Source: Hetaerina americana (lineage: Eukaryota > Arthropoda > Insecta > Odonata > Calopterygidae). Taken from it: 64,000 nucleotides of DNA. The position numbers and the translations under genes are program-made. The stretch lies in NCBI GenBank assembly GCA_022747635.1, contig JAKTNV010000010.1, positions 40,634,237-40,698,236 of the forward strand. The letters run 5' to 3'. Shown piece by piece: positions 36,140 to 49,331 of the stretch; position 1 is the first letter of the stretch; every line of letters begins with the position of its first letter. The notes beneath the pieces were generated by a model. That model made no database searches. It was given only the letters and a program-made list of their open reading frames with translations, and was not told the origin of the DNA.

Positions 36140-39100
36140 GTCAATATGTTCAACTTTCACCACATCACGCCTGAAGCTACTCAATCACCCCACTACTTAA
36201 GCTTTCTTGACATACCGTTAAAATTTATTATTTTTCTTCAAAGATTTGTTTTCTGCTTAATATATGTTTTTTTTAATGGTTTCCCTGATCCTCATAAATT
36301 GACTGCTGCCTTATGATCGCAATGTGGAAAAATATAAGAATGGATGATAAGTGATTTTGGACTTAGACCCTTAGAGTTGGGGGCATGAAGTTATTCTGAA
36401 TTGAATGCACATGACCACCTAGGAATTGACTTCAGATCGACGCCTTTCGTTGCATGGGTCTGAACTGTGGTCTATGGTCCTTCAGCTCTAGGGGTTTTAC
36501 TAGATGAGGTATCATACGTACGTATCATATCAGATGGAAGAACTTTGACCTACACCATCCCTTGGCCAAATACATCCATCTTGGCTGAGAATGGGCATTG
36601 AGGTTGATGGAAATAGAAATAAAAATAATTGATCAGGCCTTATTTATTTTCTAAAGAATGAAAAACGGAGATGCAACAGGATGTGGATATAGCAGTGGTC
36701 GATATGGGAATAAATATCGACATTCTGTCGATATATGATTCACAATGCTCGGTGGAGTAATTGAACTGGAGAGTAAGATCTGGGAAGAAATATATACGAG
36801 TAAAGCCGATATTGGAGGACGTTAAAACAAAGGTTTTATAATATTGGGTAAATGTTTCGGGAACTGCATTCCAATCGTAGAATACTAAATGGGATATCAT
36901 TCTGTAACGCAATAAAATGGATACAGGGTATTATTTTTAATACGACCAGGGAATTTGTATGCATGTATGTTATATTTTTCATTAAGGGGAATATTATAAC
37001 AATTTCAACTTTTTTAATACTGAAAATCCTCTTATTTTTTTACTATGACGGATTATGTTTAGTTTTAGAGCAGAAATTCCCCTATCACATTCTATGATAG
37101 CTTCCAATTATCATGCAAAAATCCTTTACCAAGGGATTTAAATCTGAATTACTTTATGTGGGTTTTCATCAATCTGCTCTGTACGATTGGCGATTAAGCT
37201 TAAGTGTCTAGGGTCATCAAAAAATACAAGCAATATTCGTAATCTCAGTGATTCTCAAGTGACACTTAGGTAATGAAAATATTATCTGACTGACGCATTT
37301 ATTCCAGGAAATATTTGGAGTCATTAACCTGTAAAGTTTTAAATAAGACTTTGTCGATCTTTTTACATGTACGACTCACACAAATGAAACCATTAAAGCA
37401 CACGTTCTTGATGGGTTAATAAGCGTTTTTTGGGGTTCACTACCTAAAAAATACTGAGTAGGAAACACATATGTCATTTTAATTTTTTTTCCTGAAATTA
37501 ATTTTTCAGAAAATGCAGTGCTAATTGATGCTACAAGTAATCACTTATTTCGTTTATGAATTTTATGGCGCACGTCCAAAAGATGAAACTTCATCGGCAT
37601 TATTCAGGAGCAATCAACATTACATTTGACCATATGAACATCGGGTGTTTTTATTCAGGTAATTAATGACTTCGCATGACTTTTCTGCCTCCCAGATTGG
37701 TCATAATTTATAGTTGGACGCAGCGTTTTATTTTGAATTTGTAACGCACGTTTCATACTTGTTTGGGACTATTTCAACTTGGTATCCTCGTCTGGGACCA
37801 GGCATTAATTGCCCTAGATCTCGATTTATGACGGGGTGAAAAATGCAGGTAGTTATTTCTTCCTAATTTTGTAAGTTTCACCATGGTAGGTTTTTTCTTT
37901 GGCAAAACGAAGTGAATATCGTGGCTGGAAAAATCCCTTCTTTTTACATCGTATGCGAGAAAGTGATAAATTGATAAATTACGGGGGCTATGCGTGCGCA
38001 CACCATCCATATTTATCTACCCCACTTAGCTAGCACCTGCCGAAAAAAAAGAGATCGCTCTTCTGGTCGTAATTTAAAAACGCGCATGGGGCTTAATGCC
38101 TCCTCTTCTTTTAAACGCGGTCGACTCGCCCCTTCCCCGTCTCTCACATCTTACAAATTGAATAATGATACTGTCAATCGATCTCGTGGCTGGTGAATGA
38201 TTCATGTGAATACCCCATCGATAACAATGCCTATGTAGTTCGGCAAATTTAGGCCTACATTTTCTTCTTCGTGACTCCTATCTGACACGATTCATCGCGG
38301 CAATGAGCCCCCTAGCGTACTCTCTGTGCGAAAATATTGATGGAATGCGTTCCTTTATTTTATCAAGGACTTTCATACCCCCCCAAGGAATGTTTTTCCT
38401 TGAATTTATCTCGGGAAGAACAACCGAGGGAGTGATTTAGTGCGTAGTATATTTCTGTTATTTATTACCCTGTCCTTTGGAATTACTGAAGGCGACGCTG
38501 AAAGAAATGTTCTTTCTCCTAAACGCATCAAAACACCTCCGTTTCCAAGGTCATGGTAATAATTTTATCTTCCGATGGCATTTCACTCCGCGGGGAAGAC
38601 CTGGAAACATTTCTCCTAGCTAAGAACCCTTAATTGACGTCGTAAGTTACTTTTTTTTGATACCCAATATAAAAGAAGGCAACTTCTTATGTTCTGAACT
38701 CCGGGTCAACGCGCATTATTTCATTTACCATATTCAAGTGGGATATTATTTTTACTAGTGTTCATTCCAGTTAAATGTTCCTTATAGTAACGGTAAATAG
38801 AGCCATATGCTATCAAAAATAGCTTCCTTGAAAGTGAAAATTCGTGTACAGGTGTTTGTCAATGTATTATTTAGATTATATTTGTCTGTGATACTACTTC
38901 CTATTCAGTCCTTCATCAAGAATTGTAATTTCACTCATTAATAATATGTTTTTACTGGTAATGTTCCACATGAATAAGCGTTTAAATTTGAAATAAAATT
39001 TTTATTAATGAGTAAATACTTGTTCCTAAGAAAATGTGTAATTTAGGTTTCGCTGTTAATGGTGATAATAAAACCAAGGATAAGCATGTTTTCCCACTAA

Positions 39101-42100
39101 ATTGTTTGGGGAAAAGTTGAAATTATTATTCTTGACTGAAGTTAATTTGGCTTTAAGTGTTGTTTGTAGCAGAATCACACTTAGTGGCATCGAAATATTT
39201 TCTATTAAAATAGACTCACTCTCGATGTAGTTTTGGTAATCAATATTTTCTTCCGTATAAGTTTTTCGTATTGGAAAAAACGAATGCATGATTTTTAAGG
39301 CTTCCCAGATGAATGGGAATGATGATTGATGAGGAGAAATCTGTCGAAACTCAGGCCACCTTTTTTATTCGAGAAAGTTTTGAGTTCAGCAAAACTCACA
39401 GTCCATCATGGTAATGCATGAAAGTTTTCCGTCGGCCGACTTGACTGTGCTACGCAACAAACTGTGCATGGTCGTTAAAAATATGGAATTCTTTTCTCTC
39501 CCGAGGCACGGCATTGAAAATCCTTTCTGAATTCTCCAAAATGTTCAGTATTGTGGATCTTGTGGTATCTTGCTACAGGCGGGTTATTGGTGAGTTTGAA
39601 GTGCGCGTAAGGAGTATTCTAGTAATAAACGTGTTATTTCAAATGTCGTTTTTTCATGTTGCGAGGATATTATTAAATTAAATAAAAGATTCACGTGTTT
39701 ATTAAATGCGTTTGATAATAGATAATCACATTTTAGGCTTATTCATTCTGTGGTAATTATAGGTATTTATGTTTAAGCAGAATGTACCGGTAAAGAATTT
39801 CAGAGTTCGTCACTGAGGTAACAGAACATTAGGGAAATTGTGTTGAAATAAAAAAATGGAAAATTTTGGACTCATTTTAATATTCTTAACTTTTGAATTA
39901 TTTTAAGCATGATAGAAAGCATGAAAAATACAGTTGGCCAAAAAGCTTTTGGTTGTTTTCTAGCTGTGCATATTTGCCATATCCAAATTCCTTGCTCTTC
40001 ATTGATGGAGTACGCAAATTCACCACGAAATTACGTAGAGTGGTAGCGATTTGGACATTCACGGTCTTGCATGTATATACCTGACGCATGCAAGAGCGTG
40101 TATTACTGGGACCTTTTATTGGAACCCACGTGCTTCGTATCACAAGAAGTAGTCATAATTTAGAGAATAATTGGTACAAATGGGTGCTTGCAAACAGTTA
40201 TATGCATAATATTTAGTTGAAATTGATAAAACTATCCGTCAACAACAATAAAATGATCTAATAGCATTCTAAACACTACATATCCACTAGATTTCATCGC
40301 CCGAGAGTCATTTGGAAGGTAAATCACCGAGTAGGTCGTAGGGTAATTTATTTGTATTCATGCTGGGAAATTGATACTTAATGGAAGAAATAACTTTTAT
40401 AAATGCCGTTATTATGCACCTATTTTTAATTTCAACACTGTACCAGTCATACCCCAAGTTAAGACAAGGAAAATTAATTTGATATAGAGATTGAATTACT
40501 TACTCCGCTTATAATATAGTTAGAAAATAGAATATGTAACTATGCGGTAATTATCATTTGATAGTAACTAAAACTAGAGAAACGTAATCAGAGAGTTGAA
40601 CCTCACTAACGATAAGTAATTTAAAAGAATTTCAACATTCTTAACTACATGCATAGCCAAAGATAAGAAATGTATACATGACATACATCTCGTTTACAGG
40701 AGCTGGGATTGTACGAGTATTGTCGTAATAAATTACGACAATACTCGTATAAATAAATACAATACGATTTTTCGTAATTTATTGGAAGCAAAACTTGCAT
40801 ACTCGGGAGTGACAAGCAAAGTGTCATGGAGTAGAATTTCACTTTTTGCGCTATCGTAGTGTTGAAGAATCTCTTGATGGAATGGGTTATTCATGAAGAT
40901 GTTTTGGGAGCGATGGGAGGATTTCGTTACATGTTAAACCGATAAGAAAGAGGATAAATTACTGGATTGGCCTTATTTTCAACCAAGGAAGTTTGCATAG
41001 TAACATTATTGAAGGTTCTTTGTGGAAGGTAAAGAATCATAAACGAGGATTCTGTCTGAAACATATATGACAACTTCGACAGGAGCTTGGCTGACTGTCG
41101 TGTAAGGAGATGAAAAGATCAGGTACCATTGAGACCGGCTGTCAACCATCCTGATTATTTTCGGAAGAACATGAGATCCTGTTAGGGTAGTGGATGGGTT
41201 TTGGAAAGATCAAAGCTAAAGTACGAGATAATTTCCTCATTAGGAATATATTACCGTACTGTATTGGAAGATGAAATATTTTAATTAAAAAAAGAAAAAC
41301 CCATATACGAGTACTCTATTTGAGAGAGATACCTAAAAGAGGGAAACTACGTATTTAAGCGGAAGATATTCAAGAGATATGGGGAGGATAATTAGAGGAA
41401 ATTAATCGCAATGATATTTAAACGGGTACAGTTAGATGAAAATGACGGCTGTGACTTCCGTTAAGAAAATGTAGGACTAGAAATTCGAACTAGGAAAATG
41501 GAAAAATGAATATGGAAAATTGATGCTAAAAAGTTTGAAATAGATCATCCCAGCAGAATTAATAAAAGTATGTAGGAAAAGGTAGAAGGTATCTTTCGTA
41601 ATATATAGGAGGGAAAGGTCTGGCTTAAAAGTTTTCAGAAGACGATTTTTCCTATTAAAAATGAAAAAGGAATATGCGGGATTTGCACAACTTCACTTTT
41701 CATGCAGTGTGTAGTAAACACAAGTTTCCTTCAACCGAAGGGGGAAAAGAAGGAAAATGGCTATCATAAATGGCATGGGTGTGGTTATTTATTAGAAAGA
41801 GACCGTTTTCTCTTGAAAGCAAAATTATATGAACTACTGTTGTGAATCTTAGTTTCACTCTTTCACACACCCAGCGCTACTGACTCGACATGTGCCGCCT
41901 TATGGTTTTCTCGCGCTTTACACGCCGAAATAAATTAAAATATTTTGAAATAAACAGTCCGCAAATGGTTAATTCATGTCCTAATAGCAATGATGTTACC
42001 CTAAACCTATCTTAGTGCCTTTCAGAAAGTAAACTGTAACCATTACCATAATTTATGCGAATATAACAATAGTAGCGGCAACTTATTCATTATTTCTACT

Positions 42101-42989
42101 TTCATTCCCGTATTGGTAAATCTTACTTCTTATTTCTTTTCTTTTTTCTTTTTTATTATGTATCAGATTTTAGCATACTATTATTGTTTCTGAAATTATT
42201 AATGGAAACATTGGTTGCATAATTATGAAAAATCAATTTCCACTCCAAATCTCAAGTATCTTATGTATCTAGTTTTATATTTCAGATTCTTATCATATAA
42301 TTCGCCACACATTTCATTTTATTTTTGCCACCAAAGAATACAAAAATGAATAGCTGCCATTGTTAATTTGATAAGGTCAACACACAAAATAACGTTTTTT
42401 CCTTCCAAAACTTCCTCCTAAAAGTAAACTGTACAGTTCGTGGAATATGATTTGGAGATATTTTCAACAATATGTGCCCACTGACATTGAAAATATTTCA
42501 ATTAAAATGTTTTTTCTCGTGACCGATCCCGCAGAGAATTATCTCCGGCGCAGTCGAATATGTTGTCATTTTAAAATTAGGAAATGCCAACAAAAATTGA
42601 GAAGGTAATACAAAAATATACAATTTTATAGAGCTTATTTTCATAAAACATCAGTAAATCTTCAAGGCATCTGAAACACAGCAGACTTTATGAAATGCAA
42701 ATATTAGGAAATATTCCACTTTTTCGAATCGATTATTGTATTTCGTTTGATATCATACGAACGAAGGGAGGAACATGTAAATCAGATCATTGATTATTCT
42801 CCAATAACGGTTCTCCGTATCAGTAAGTCTGCTACTCTCTGTTGTTGGTTTCCTTGGTTAATGAGTCTCTTTTGAAAATCACGTTGCAAATAGTGATGTT
42901 TAAATAAAATCTGCACTATGTTCAAGAGATTATGCAGTGAAGAAAATAAATTGTGAAATAGGCACTATTTGGTGAGCTCGACAGCGTTG
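36140..42989. other. AT-rich non-coding DNA, no gene recognised
   Basis: No protein motif, RNA gene or element was recognised in this long stretch apart from the hairpin at 40712-40749. Frames of 60-90 codons are at chance level for the composition. Confidence 0.5.
40712..40749. repeat. Perfect hairpin, 18-bp stem
   Basis: TACGAGTATTGTCGTAAT at 40712-40729 is followed after two bases by its exact reverse complement at 40732-40749. The loop is too short for a canonical microRNA precursor. It may be a small foldback or a duplication scar. Confidence 0.85.
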
Positions 42990-42999
42990 TACAAAGTAT

Positions 43000-43375
43000 G
43001 ACAATAGAATAATTTTAAATTATGTTACTGTCGTACTTTAAATCAAAATATGAATATCAGAGGGCTAAAGGAAAAATATTAGTAAATACCAAATTAATAT
43101 GAACCGTAGTGCTTTATGGCAGTGAAACATGGTCTTTGAAGCAAGAGCGTTCATTGGAAGCATTGGAGATGTGGTTGTGTGATGTGGAATGGAATGGAAA
43201 AATAGTGTTTCCCATAGAGGAAGACCTAAGTGCCGTCAAAGAAGCTTGCAAGCGAACCCTTAAGGGCCTTCGGGAGTCAGCCTACCAGGGAGCCTTCGAG
43301 TCGTGGAAAAGCCGCTGGCAAAAGTGTGCCATCGCTCAAGGGATGCACTGTGAATAATTTTGAGGCATTGTAGCA
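43000..43375 (+). pseudogene. RTE-like LINE fragment joined to a mariner transposase tail
   Basis: The open frame 43109-43357 (82 codons) consists of two parts. The first is MLYGSETWSLKQERSLEALE, the RT C-terminal region of an RTE-type LINE (the same region as at about 22570 in the other relic). The second, from about residue 37, is EDLSAVKEACKRTLKGLRES, then AYQGAFESWKSRWQKCAIAQG, a mariner transposase C-terminus. Upstream bases 43030-43108 continue the LINE in a broken form. The fusion frame is open, but I infer that it arose by insertion and deletion between two transposon relics rather than as a working gene. The mariner part is a different lineage from the 558-bp copies. Confidence 0.75.
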
Positions 43376-43954
43376 TTATCTAAAATATATCTATGTCTCG
43401 AAACTTTTTGCGATACTTGTTAAACAGACCTTTCGGTACAAGCATAGGAACGTGCCGGCAATGTGTAGACAATAGACCCTAGAGACGGTTCAAGACCTAA
43501 CTCATTAGGTAGGTTACCTCGAATTAATTATTCAATGAATATTCATGCATATACAAGTATAATAAATAATTTAAAATCTTGGAAAGCTCGGAAATGTATC
43601 TCCAAAAGTCTTCAAATGCATGTGGCTTGTCAGATACAACATTAAACAAATCTGACGTGGCCAGTCCATCACTTCCTCCAAGCGGATTTAATTTTTATCA
43701 AAAAATATGAGAACAGGGCATAATAATTGACCATGATATTTTGTATTGTTAAGGTCTTTTAATAATTTCCTATGCACGGCACGATTAAGAAAGAGCTTTG
43801 GTTAGATTCCTCTTTCAAATTATTTTTCAATACGTACACATGTAGAATATTTGTATTCACCATTGACCTTATCAAAGACAACAATGAACCGTTGCCCCAT
43901 ATAATAGATACCCAATGGCCCCGTGGTGGCAAGGGGGTATCTCAATGTTCGCTA

Positions 43955-44512
43955 CAGGGTTCGTCCGGAAAATAAGTGTACTGACTCCTGGGCTGGGCGC
44001 GTCGCTCCAGGCGCGCCCAGCACCGCTCTTACGGGCTGCGATTGGAGGGGGGTATGTTGGCAAGCGACGCTGAAAAAGGCAGTCGGCTCTGAGCTGTGGT
44101 GTAGTGAGGAGCTCTGTTAACGCGAACCTCCACGCTTCGACCCATGTCACGGAACGCGATGCCGAAGTTTTTGGAGCAGCGTTATTCCATCAAATTTGCG
44201 GTAAAGCTTGGGAAATCGTCTACCGAAACTGTCGGTATGATTAACCAGGCTTACGGGGAGTCAGCCATGTCCAGAAACATGATTTTTCGGTGGCACAAGA
44301 TGTTCGTGGAGGGCAGAGAAGAGGTCGACGACGAGTCTTCGAGAGGTTCCCGATGATGCCTTCGCGGGAGCGTTCCAGGAATGGGAACGCCGCTGGAACA
44401 AGTGTATCGACTCACAAGGGTCCTATTTTGAGGAATATTAGCTTAAGATATGTAAAAGTGTAATAATTTTTTTTTCCTGAACTCAGTACACTTATTTTCC
44501 GGACGAACCCTG
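43955..44512 (+). mobile_element. Non-autonomous mariner, copy 2 (558 bp)
   Basis: It has the same length and structure as 17072-17629: 30-bp inverted ends with TA duplications at 43953-43954 and 44513-44514. I count about six substitutions against copy 1. One is a C-to-T in the leader hairpin that leaves a G-T pair, one is CACGTC to CATGTC before the start, and one lies next to the right terminal repeat. The flanking DNA is unrelated, so this is an independent insertion. Confidence 0.95.
44144..44443 (+). pseudogene. Mariner transposase remnant, copy 2
   Basis: The frame from 44144 (or from the ATG at 44159, which matches the start used in copy 1) encodes the same N-terminal helix-turn-helix fragment, ending GSR-stop. 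It is followed one frame over by DAFAGAFQEWERRWNK. The same internal deletion junction (CCCGATGATGCC) as in copy 1 shows that the deletion predates the insertion of both copies. The catalytic domain is absent. Confidence 0.9.
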
Positions 44513-44514
44513 TA

Positions 44515-47500
44515 CATTCAAATGAGCCAAAAAACCCCCTCATGCCATTTAATGAACGATGTTCAATGAATAGTTCTCGGAATAAATGGTGTATGGTGAA
44601 GAAATATTGAACATTTAATCCAATTTGTATTTTGGTAAAAGTTCTAGTTAAATTACCCATTTATTTCATATTTTAATGAAAACAAATTGATATTATATGG
44701 AAAGACGTGCTTTAATAAAAAAAGAGTTATCAGATATCCCATTCTTTAAATATTTTTTAAATTAACTACCGCAGTTGGTGCATAAATGTTAAATCAAGGT
44801 CGAAATGAATTCTAGGAAATTTATTTTGGTCAAAATCTAATCAGTTTATCTACTTAAGCAGAAATGTAAAATAAAACATTTCCTCCCGCATTGATTAGTG
44901 GCCTTTAAATATTCATAGCCACAAAAAATATCGAAAACACACCGGAAGAATTTAAAAAATGGACAGAGGTGTTTAGAAAAAATAAAATAAGAAATATAGA
45001 AAAGAAATACTTTCGTTGAATTCCTGAAATCGATATTTTTCATGGAAGAGAATGATTACTTCATGCTCCGTAAGAAGAGTATATAATCTAGGTTAAACCA
45101 GGGGTATTTTATCATAAAGAACATAATCAGTATAAAATATTGCTTAGCCTCTCTTCCATCCTTTGTGTTTCCTCTCCCTTATTTCAGCTGGTCTACTTCG
45201 ACACACAATCCCAGTATATTCCCTCCCCCCGCATAGGTCGTGATTCAGGTAAAGTCTGTTTACAATAGGTGTGTGTTTATGTGTGCTTGTACGATAATAA
45301 TTATATATTATGGGTAAGGCAGATATGCATTTATGTATGCTCGTAGGTATGGGGTTGGTTAGTATATTTAAACTCTCTAAAATAAATTTGGGCTGAAAAG
45401 AGTTAAGTAAGTTTAATGTCATATGATCAACTTGTACAAATTGACGCCCTTCTTTCAATGATTATATTCATGTCAAAATTTGATTTTTTTGTTTGAGGAG
45501 TGTTTCAGTTTCAAGGTCATGTGGAAAGTACGTGAAACTCGTGTGGCCAAGGTCCCAATTCGAGGTGGTGAGTCACTTTCAAGGCGCAGTGAAGAATTAC
45601 TTTTCGCAAAGAAATACCCAAACTCTTTTCTCTCCCACCGCTTTGACGTTATATCCCTTCGCACCAGAATATATCATGGGCGGGCTTGGCTGTGAAGGGG
45701 GGATAGGCAAAGCGAATCAGATGAAGATATAATCGAAGAGATTTGAAAAAGAAGCATACGTAGGATCGAATGCCAAACAATGACGATAGACGAATCGAGA
45801 ACAGCTCGGAGACGAAATGGGTGCGAAAACTGGGTAATCATGTGTAGCGCCGCCTTTAATTTTAAAATGAAATGGAAAACACTCTAGGAACTACAATTGG
45901 GGACCGCCGTAAACAGTGGAGCCACTTTTCCGACCGCACCACGGATCATGGTGATGGAAATGTGCTTGATGCCATGGTGTTGAACACGTGTCACCCTTTT
46001 TCAGCATCACCGCTCCCTCCATCCGTCACGGAAGTATCACCGCTCATCACATCAGCTGCATCACGTAAGTTTGACAATCTCTATCCCCAAAACCCACCCT
46101 TGTTCTGCCTCCTCGCGTCTCCGGTTTTGTCCCAATCTCCCCATTTTACCGGAAAGATTTTTTCTCCTCTTAAACGAATGACTGTCGTAGGTCCTTGCGC
46201 TTGATGTCACTGTTCCATTGTCATAATTACACATAGATCTCTCAAATTTCTCTTCATGCAGTTATTGTGGATGCAACTTTGGCACAAATCAATTCGTGTA
46301 CATGAAGTGAATAGCTCAACGAAAAAATGGGTTTTATTGATGTTCAAGAGTAATTTCCTTGAGCTCAACATCGTCTTTCTCATCGATTATTATTACGAAG
46401 GTTTTTACATGAATGCGTCCAGGTAATTACGAGTAGAATGATCTGCATAGAATTGGCTACTAAATTGAATTAGGGCAAGCATGACGCTTCAGGGTAGCGT
46501 ATATGTTACTATTTTTATTTTATTTGAGTAAATAACCAGTATTCATTAGAGCAAACCCGACTCCCAATCGAAGATAAGTCGGGAATGCGGGGACCCCCAA
46601 ATCTGTAAATGTATAGGAAGGTATCTCCTTAATCTAGTAGATCCCTTTTCAGGTTTCCAGGTTTGCATCAACATTGGGGATCTTCCTAGTCCTTAGGACC
46701 TGGCTTCCTCTGATAAGAGCGCACCGTGCATTGATTTACGACTATTTTGGCCCTCGGACATGGCTCGAAAAAGCAGAACTTACATACTTGCTGATCAACT
46801 TTTCTAAACGTTCGTTCTAACCTCGACGAATACTCCTTTCCTGCTAAGCTCAATGTGAACGGGGAGCGTTTCGAAGTTCGCTGCGCTACTAATTAGACTT
46901 CCGCCAATTTATGTTTGAGACGAAAAAAGTATGAACATTCCCTGGAATTCGATTCATTACCTTTCCGCTGCTGTTGAACTTATTACCCTAATTCAAGAGT
47001 TTTGTTTCACGAGGCTCTACGACTTTGTCAAAGAACCTGACACTCCGATGAACAGCTACGTTTTGTAGCGATCACTGAATTTTATTTAAACGCAAAAAAT
47101 GGGCTAAGTACACGTGTGCAGATTCAGTAGGCTAATTAGGGAGATACTTTTACTTTCAAACATTGCCAAGAGTAAAATTTTCAAATGCCTGACTCTTTAT
47201 TCATGTCGTGCCCAAGGCTTCGACTTCATATCGCATGAATCTTCCTAAAGTAAATTATGTTATTTTTTATAATTGCAATAACGCAAATTTTGCATTAAGT
47301 CCGGTAAAAAATAACTCTTCAGATAAGATTAGGAATATCTGGAAATATAATAGCATTCCAACAAGCAAAAACGTGAGTGGGAAAAACTTAATTCTCCGGA
47401 GGGGTAGGATTCAGCCGCGGGAGAGTGGTACGAGTGGGACATTGCACCGTCAGTCTGATAAAGGGGCAAGGATATTATTTACTCCCTCATAAATCTTTCA

Positions 47501-48720
47501 AATGGGACCAGGAAAGCAAACACTAAAAATGATAAAATTGCGGAAAGAATCCGCCTAACATGATGACCAAAACGACGGGCACAAATACTCCATTGACCAA
47601 ATAAATGCGCTTCACAGGATAATCGGTAAACGGGTGATTCGACTTATTGGTTTATATATATGCAGAGTGTCCCTTACGCAGGCGAACAGGTATTACGACA
47701 GCAACCAGGTGAGAAACTCCGTTTGATCAATTAATAAAGTTACCCTAGGAGAGTAGACGTACACAGTGACCGCTTGGCAAACGAATTAATGACTTAAAAC
47801 CGCTATCTCAGCACTCTCAGCAAACACTCCTTTGACCATTAATTGTGCAAACACACGAGCCCAATGGAACGACTGCTTCGCTCGTTTTTTTTGCATCTGC
47901 CTACGCTTAATAAAGAGATCCCACCGGGTATCCTGGCCCCTTCGATGCCAGTCCTCCTATTTGCTCGGTGCTCAAAGTTAAATGTTCAGGAATGTAGTTT
48001 TCTTTTCTTTATTTTCCAAACGTGTTTGCATGCAGAACACATTCTGATATCAATTTCGGCATTCAAATCAATTTCTCTTATTGGACCAACTCCCTTGGAA
48101 TGAAGGTGGATCAGTTGCATTACATTCGAATGAAAGAGAGGGAAGCAGAAAGGTAAAATTATATCAAGGTTGATTACAGGAAAACCAAGGAAACATGAAT
48201 CGTTGTAGAATAACCAGGACAAACTCATACTGCCATTTCCACGTAAATTGAGAAGATGACTCTGTCATTGATTTACAAGTATTATGCAAAATATCCACAG
48301 TCCATCTTATTTTAAAAAGTGGATTCACTTTATGGGGTTTTGGAAAACCAATTGTCAGCTCTAAAACTGGGTTATCACTCAGATTTCTCATGTGATCACA
48401 AATAGTGCTAATCCAAGAGATTGTTCGGATTGATAAAATGTTTTCAGCCGATTTGTATGTTTAAACAAACTAAAAACATTCTCTGCGGTTTCAGACTTCT
48501 TCTCGTGGAGGTATATAAAATCCATATTAAAATAGTTAGTACTTTCCTATATCATTTAAAAAATTCTATGGAAACGTACAAAAATTATTTAATATAGAAA
48601 TAAATATTTCCTAAAAACATTTTGATCTGAATGATACCCTACCTTTGAGGTCCACTCTCCTGCTCTCTGCAATAAATTGCTTTGTATCAGAGTATTTAGT
48701 CTTACTATCAATTCTTATTT
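44515..48720. other. Non-coding DNA, no gene recognised
   Basis: A 110-codon frame at 45872-46204 and overlapping frames at 45480-45732 are the longest; neither has a recognisable motif. I see no RNA gene or repeat of note here. Confidence 0.45.
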
Positions 48721-48734
48721 TTCTGAAACGGTTC
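48721..48734. repeat. Target-site duplication, left copy
   Basis: TTCTGAAACGGTTC here is repeated exactly at 54486-54499, on the other side of the I-clade element. This marks the insertion boundaries; one base at the inner edge is ambiguous. Confidence 0.9.
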
Positions 48735-49331
48735 CCCCTGCGGGTAGGGGGTTAGAGAATACTCCCGCAGTATCCCTGCTTGTCGTAAGAGGCGACTAAA
48801 AGGGCGGGGAGAAAACCCCGAAAACAAACCCCAAGCCAGCAAGGGATGCGTCCGGACAGTGCTGTGGATCCACTGTCTGTGAGCGGCCATACCATCTGGC
48901 CTGCGATCCGCCCAGGTGTTTGCCGTGCCTGGAGACCCGTAAGGGAGAAAAGGGGATCCTGGAGGGTGAGCTTTCTGGTTCCCAGCAGGGTGTCGGATGC
49001 CCTGTATGGACCGGGGAGTGATACCCCTCTTCGGCCCCGGATTTCGTGTAAACGGGAGGCCGGGAGCTAGCCACTCCCGGTCAATCGGCTTCCGTCGCGT
49101 TTTCGCTCCGGTGGCGAGTGCCAAGGTTGTGGGGGTCTGCGTAGGGAGGTCGGAGATGTAAGGGTTTTGGTGGGCCCTTGCACCGAAGATCCACCCCGAA
49201 ACAGACAACCACTCCAGAAGCGCTATATCCCTCGAGTTAGCCCTGGCGACCGCTCCGGTTTGGCGGAGTGGCGTCCCAAATGTGTGGCTCCGTGGTGGGT
49301 GGGGAGGCCGAGGGACGAATCATTTCTTATT
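48735..49331 (+). promoter_or_regulatory. 5' leader of the I-clade element
   Basis: The leader carries GGGGG...AGAATAC...CAGTATCCCTGCTTG, then TCGTAAGAGGCGACTAAAAG, a block I remember as recurring at the 5' ends of I/Nimb-type LINEs from many animals. Non-LTR elements of this kind use an internal promoter located downstream of their first base, so promoter function here is expected from the family rather than shown. The leader's end depends on which ORF1 start is used. Confidence 0.6.

Noticed and set aside
40712..40749. Possible microRNA precursor
   Set aside because: The two-base loop and 18-bp perfect stem are not a Drosha/Dicer substrate shape.
43919..43952. tRNA-like A-box words (TGGCCCCGTGGTGGCAAGG) just left of mariner copy 2, suggesting a SINE head
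   Set aside because: No B-box or cloverleaf could be completed on the other side of the insertion.
45872..46204. A 110-codon ATG frame
   Set aside because: No recognisable motif, no splice or promoter support, and length within chance for a locally less AT-rich patch.
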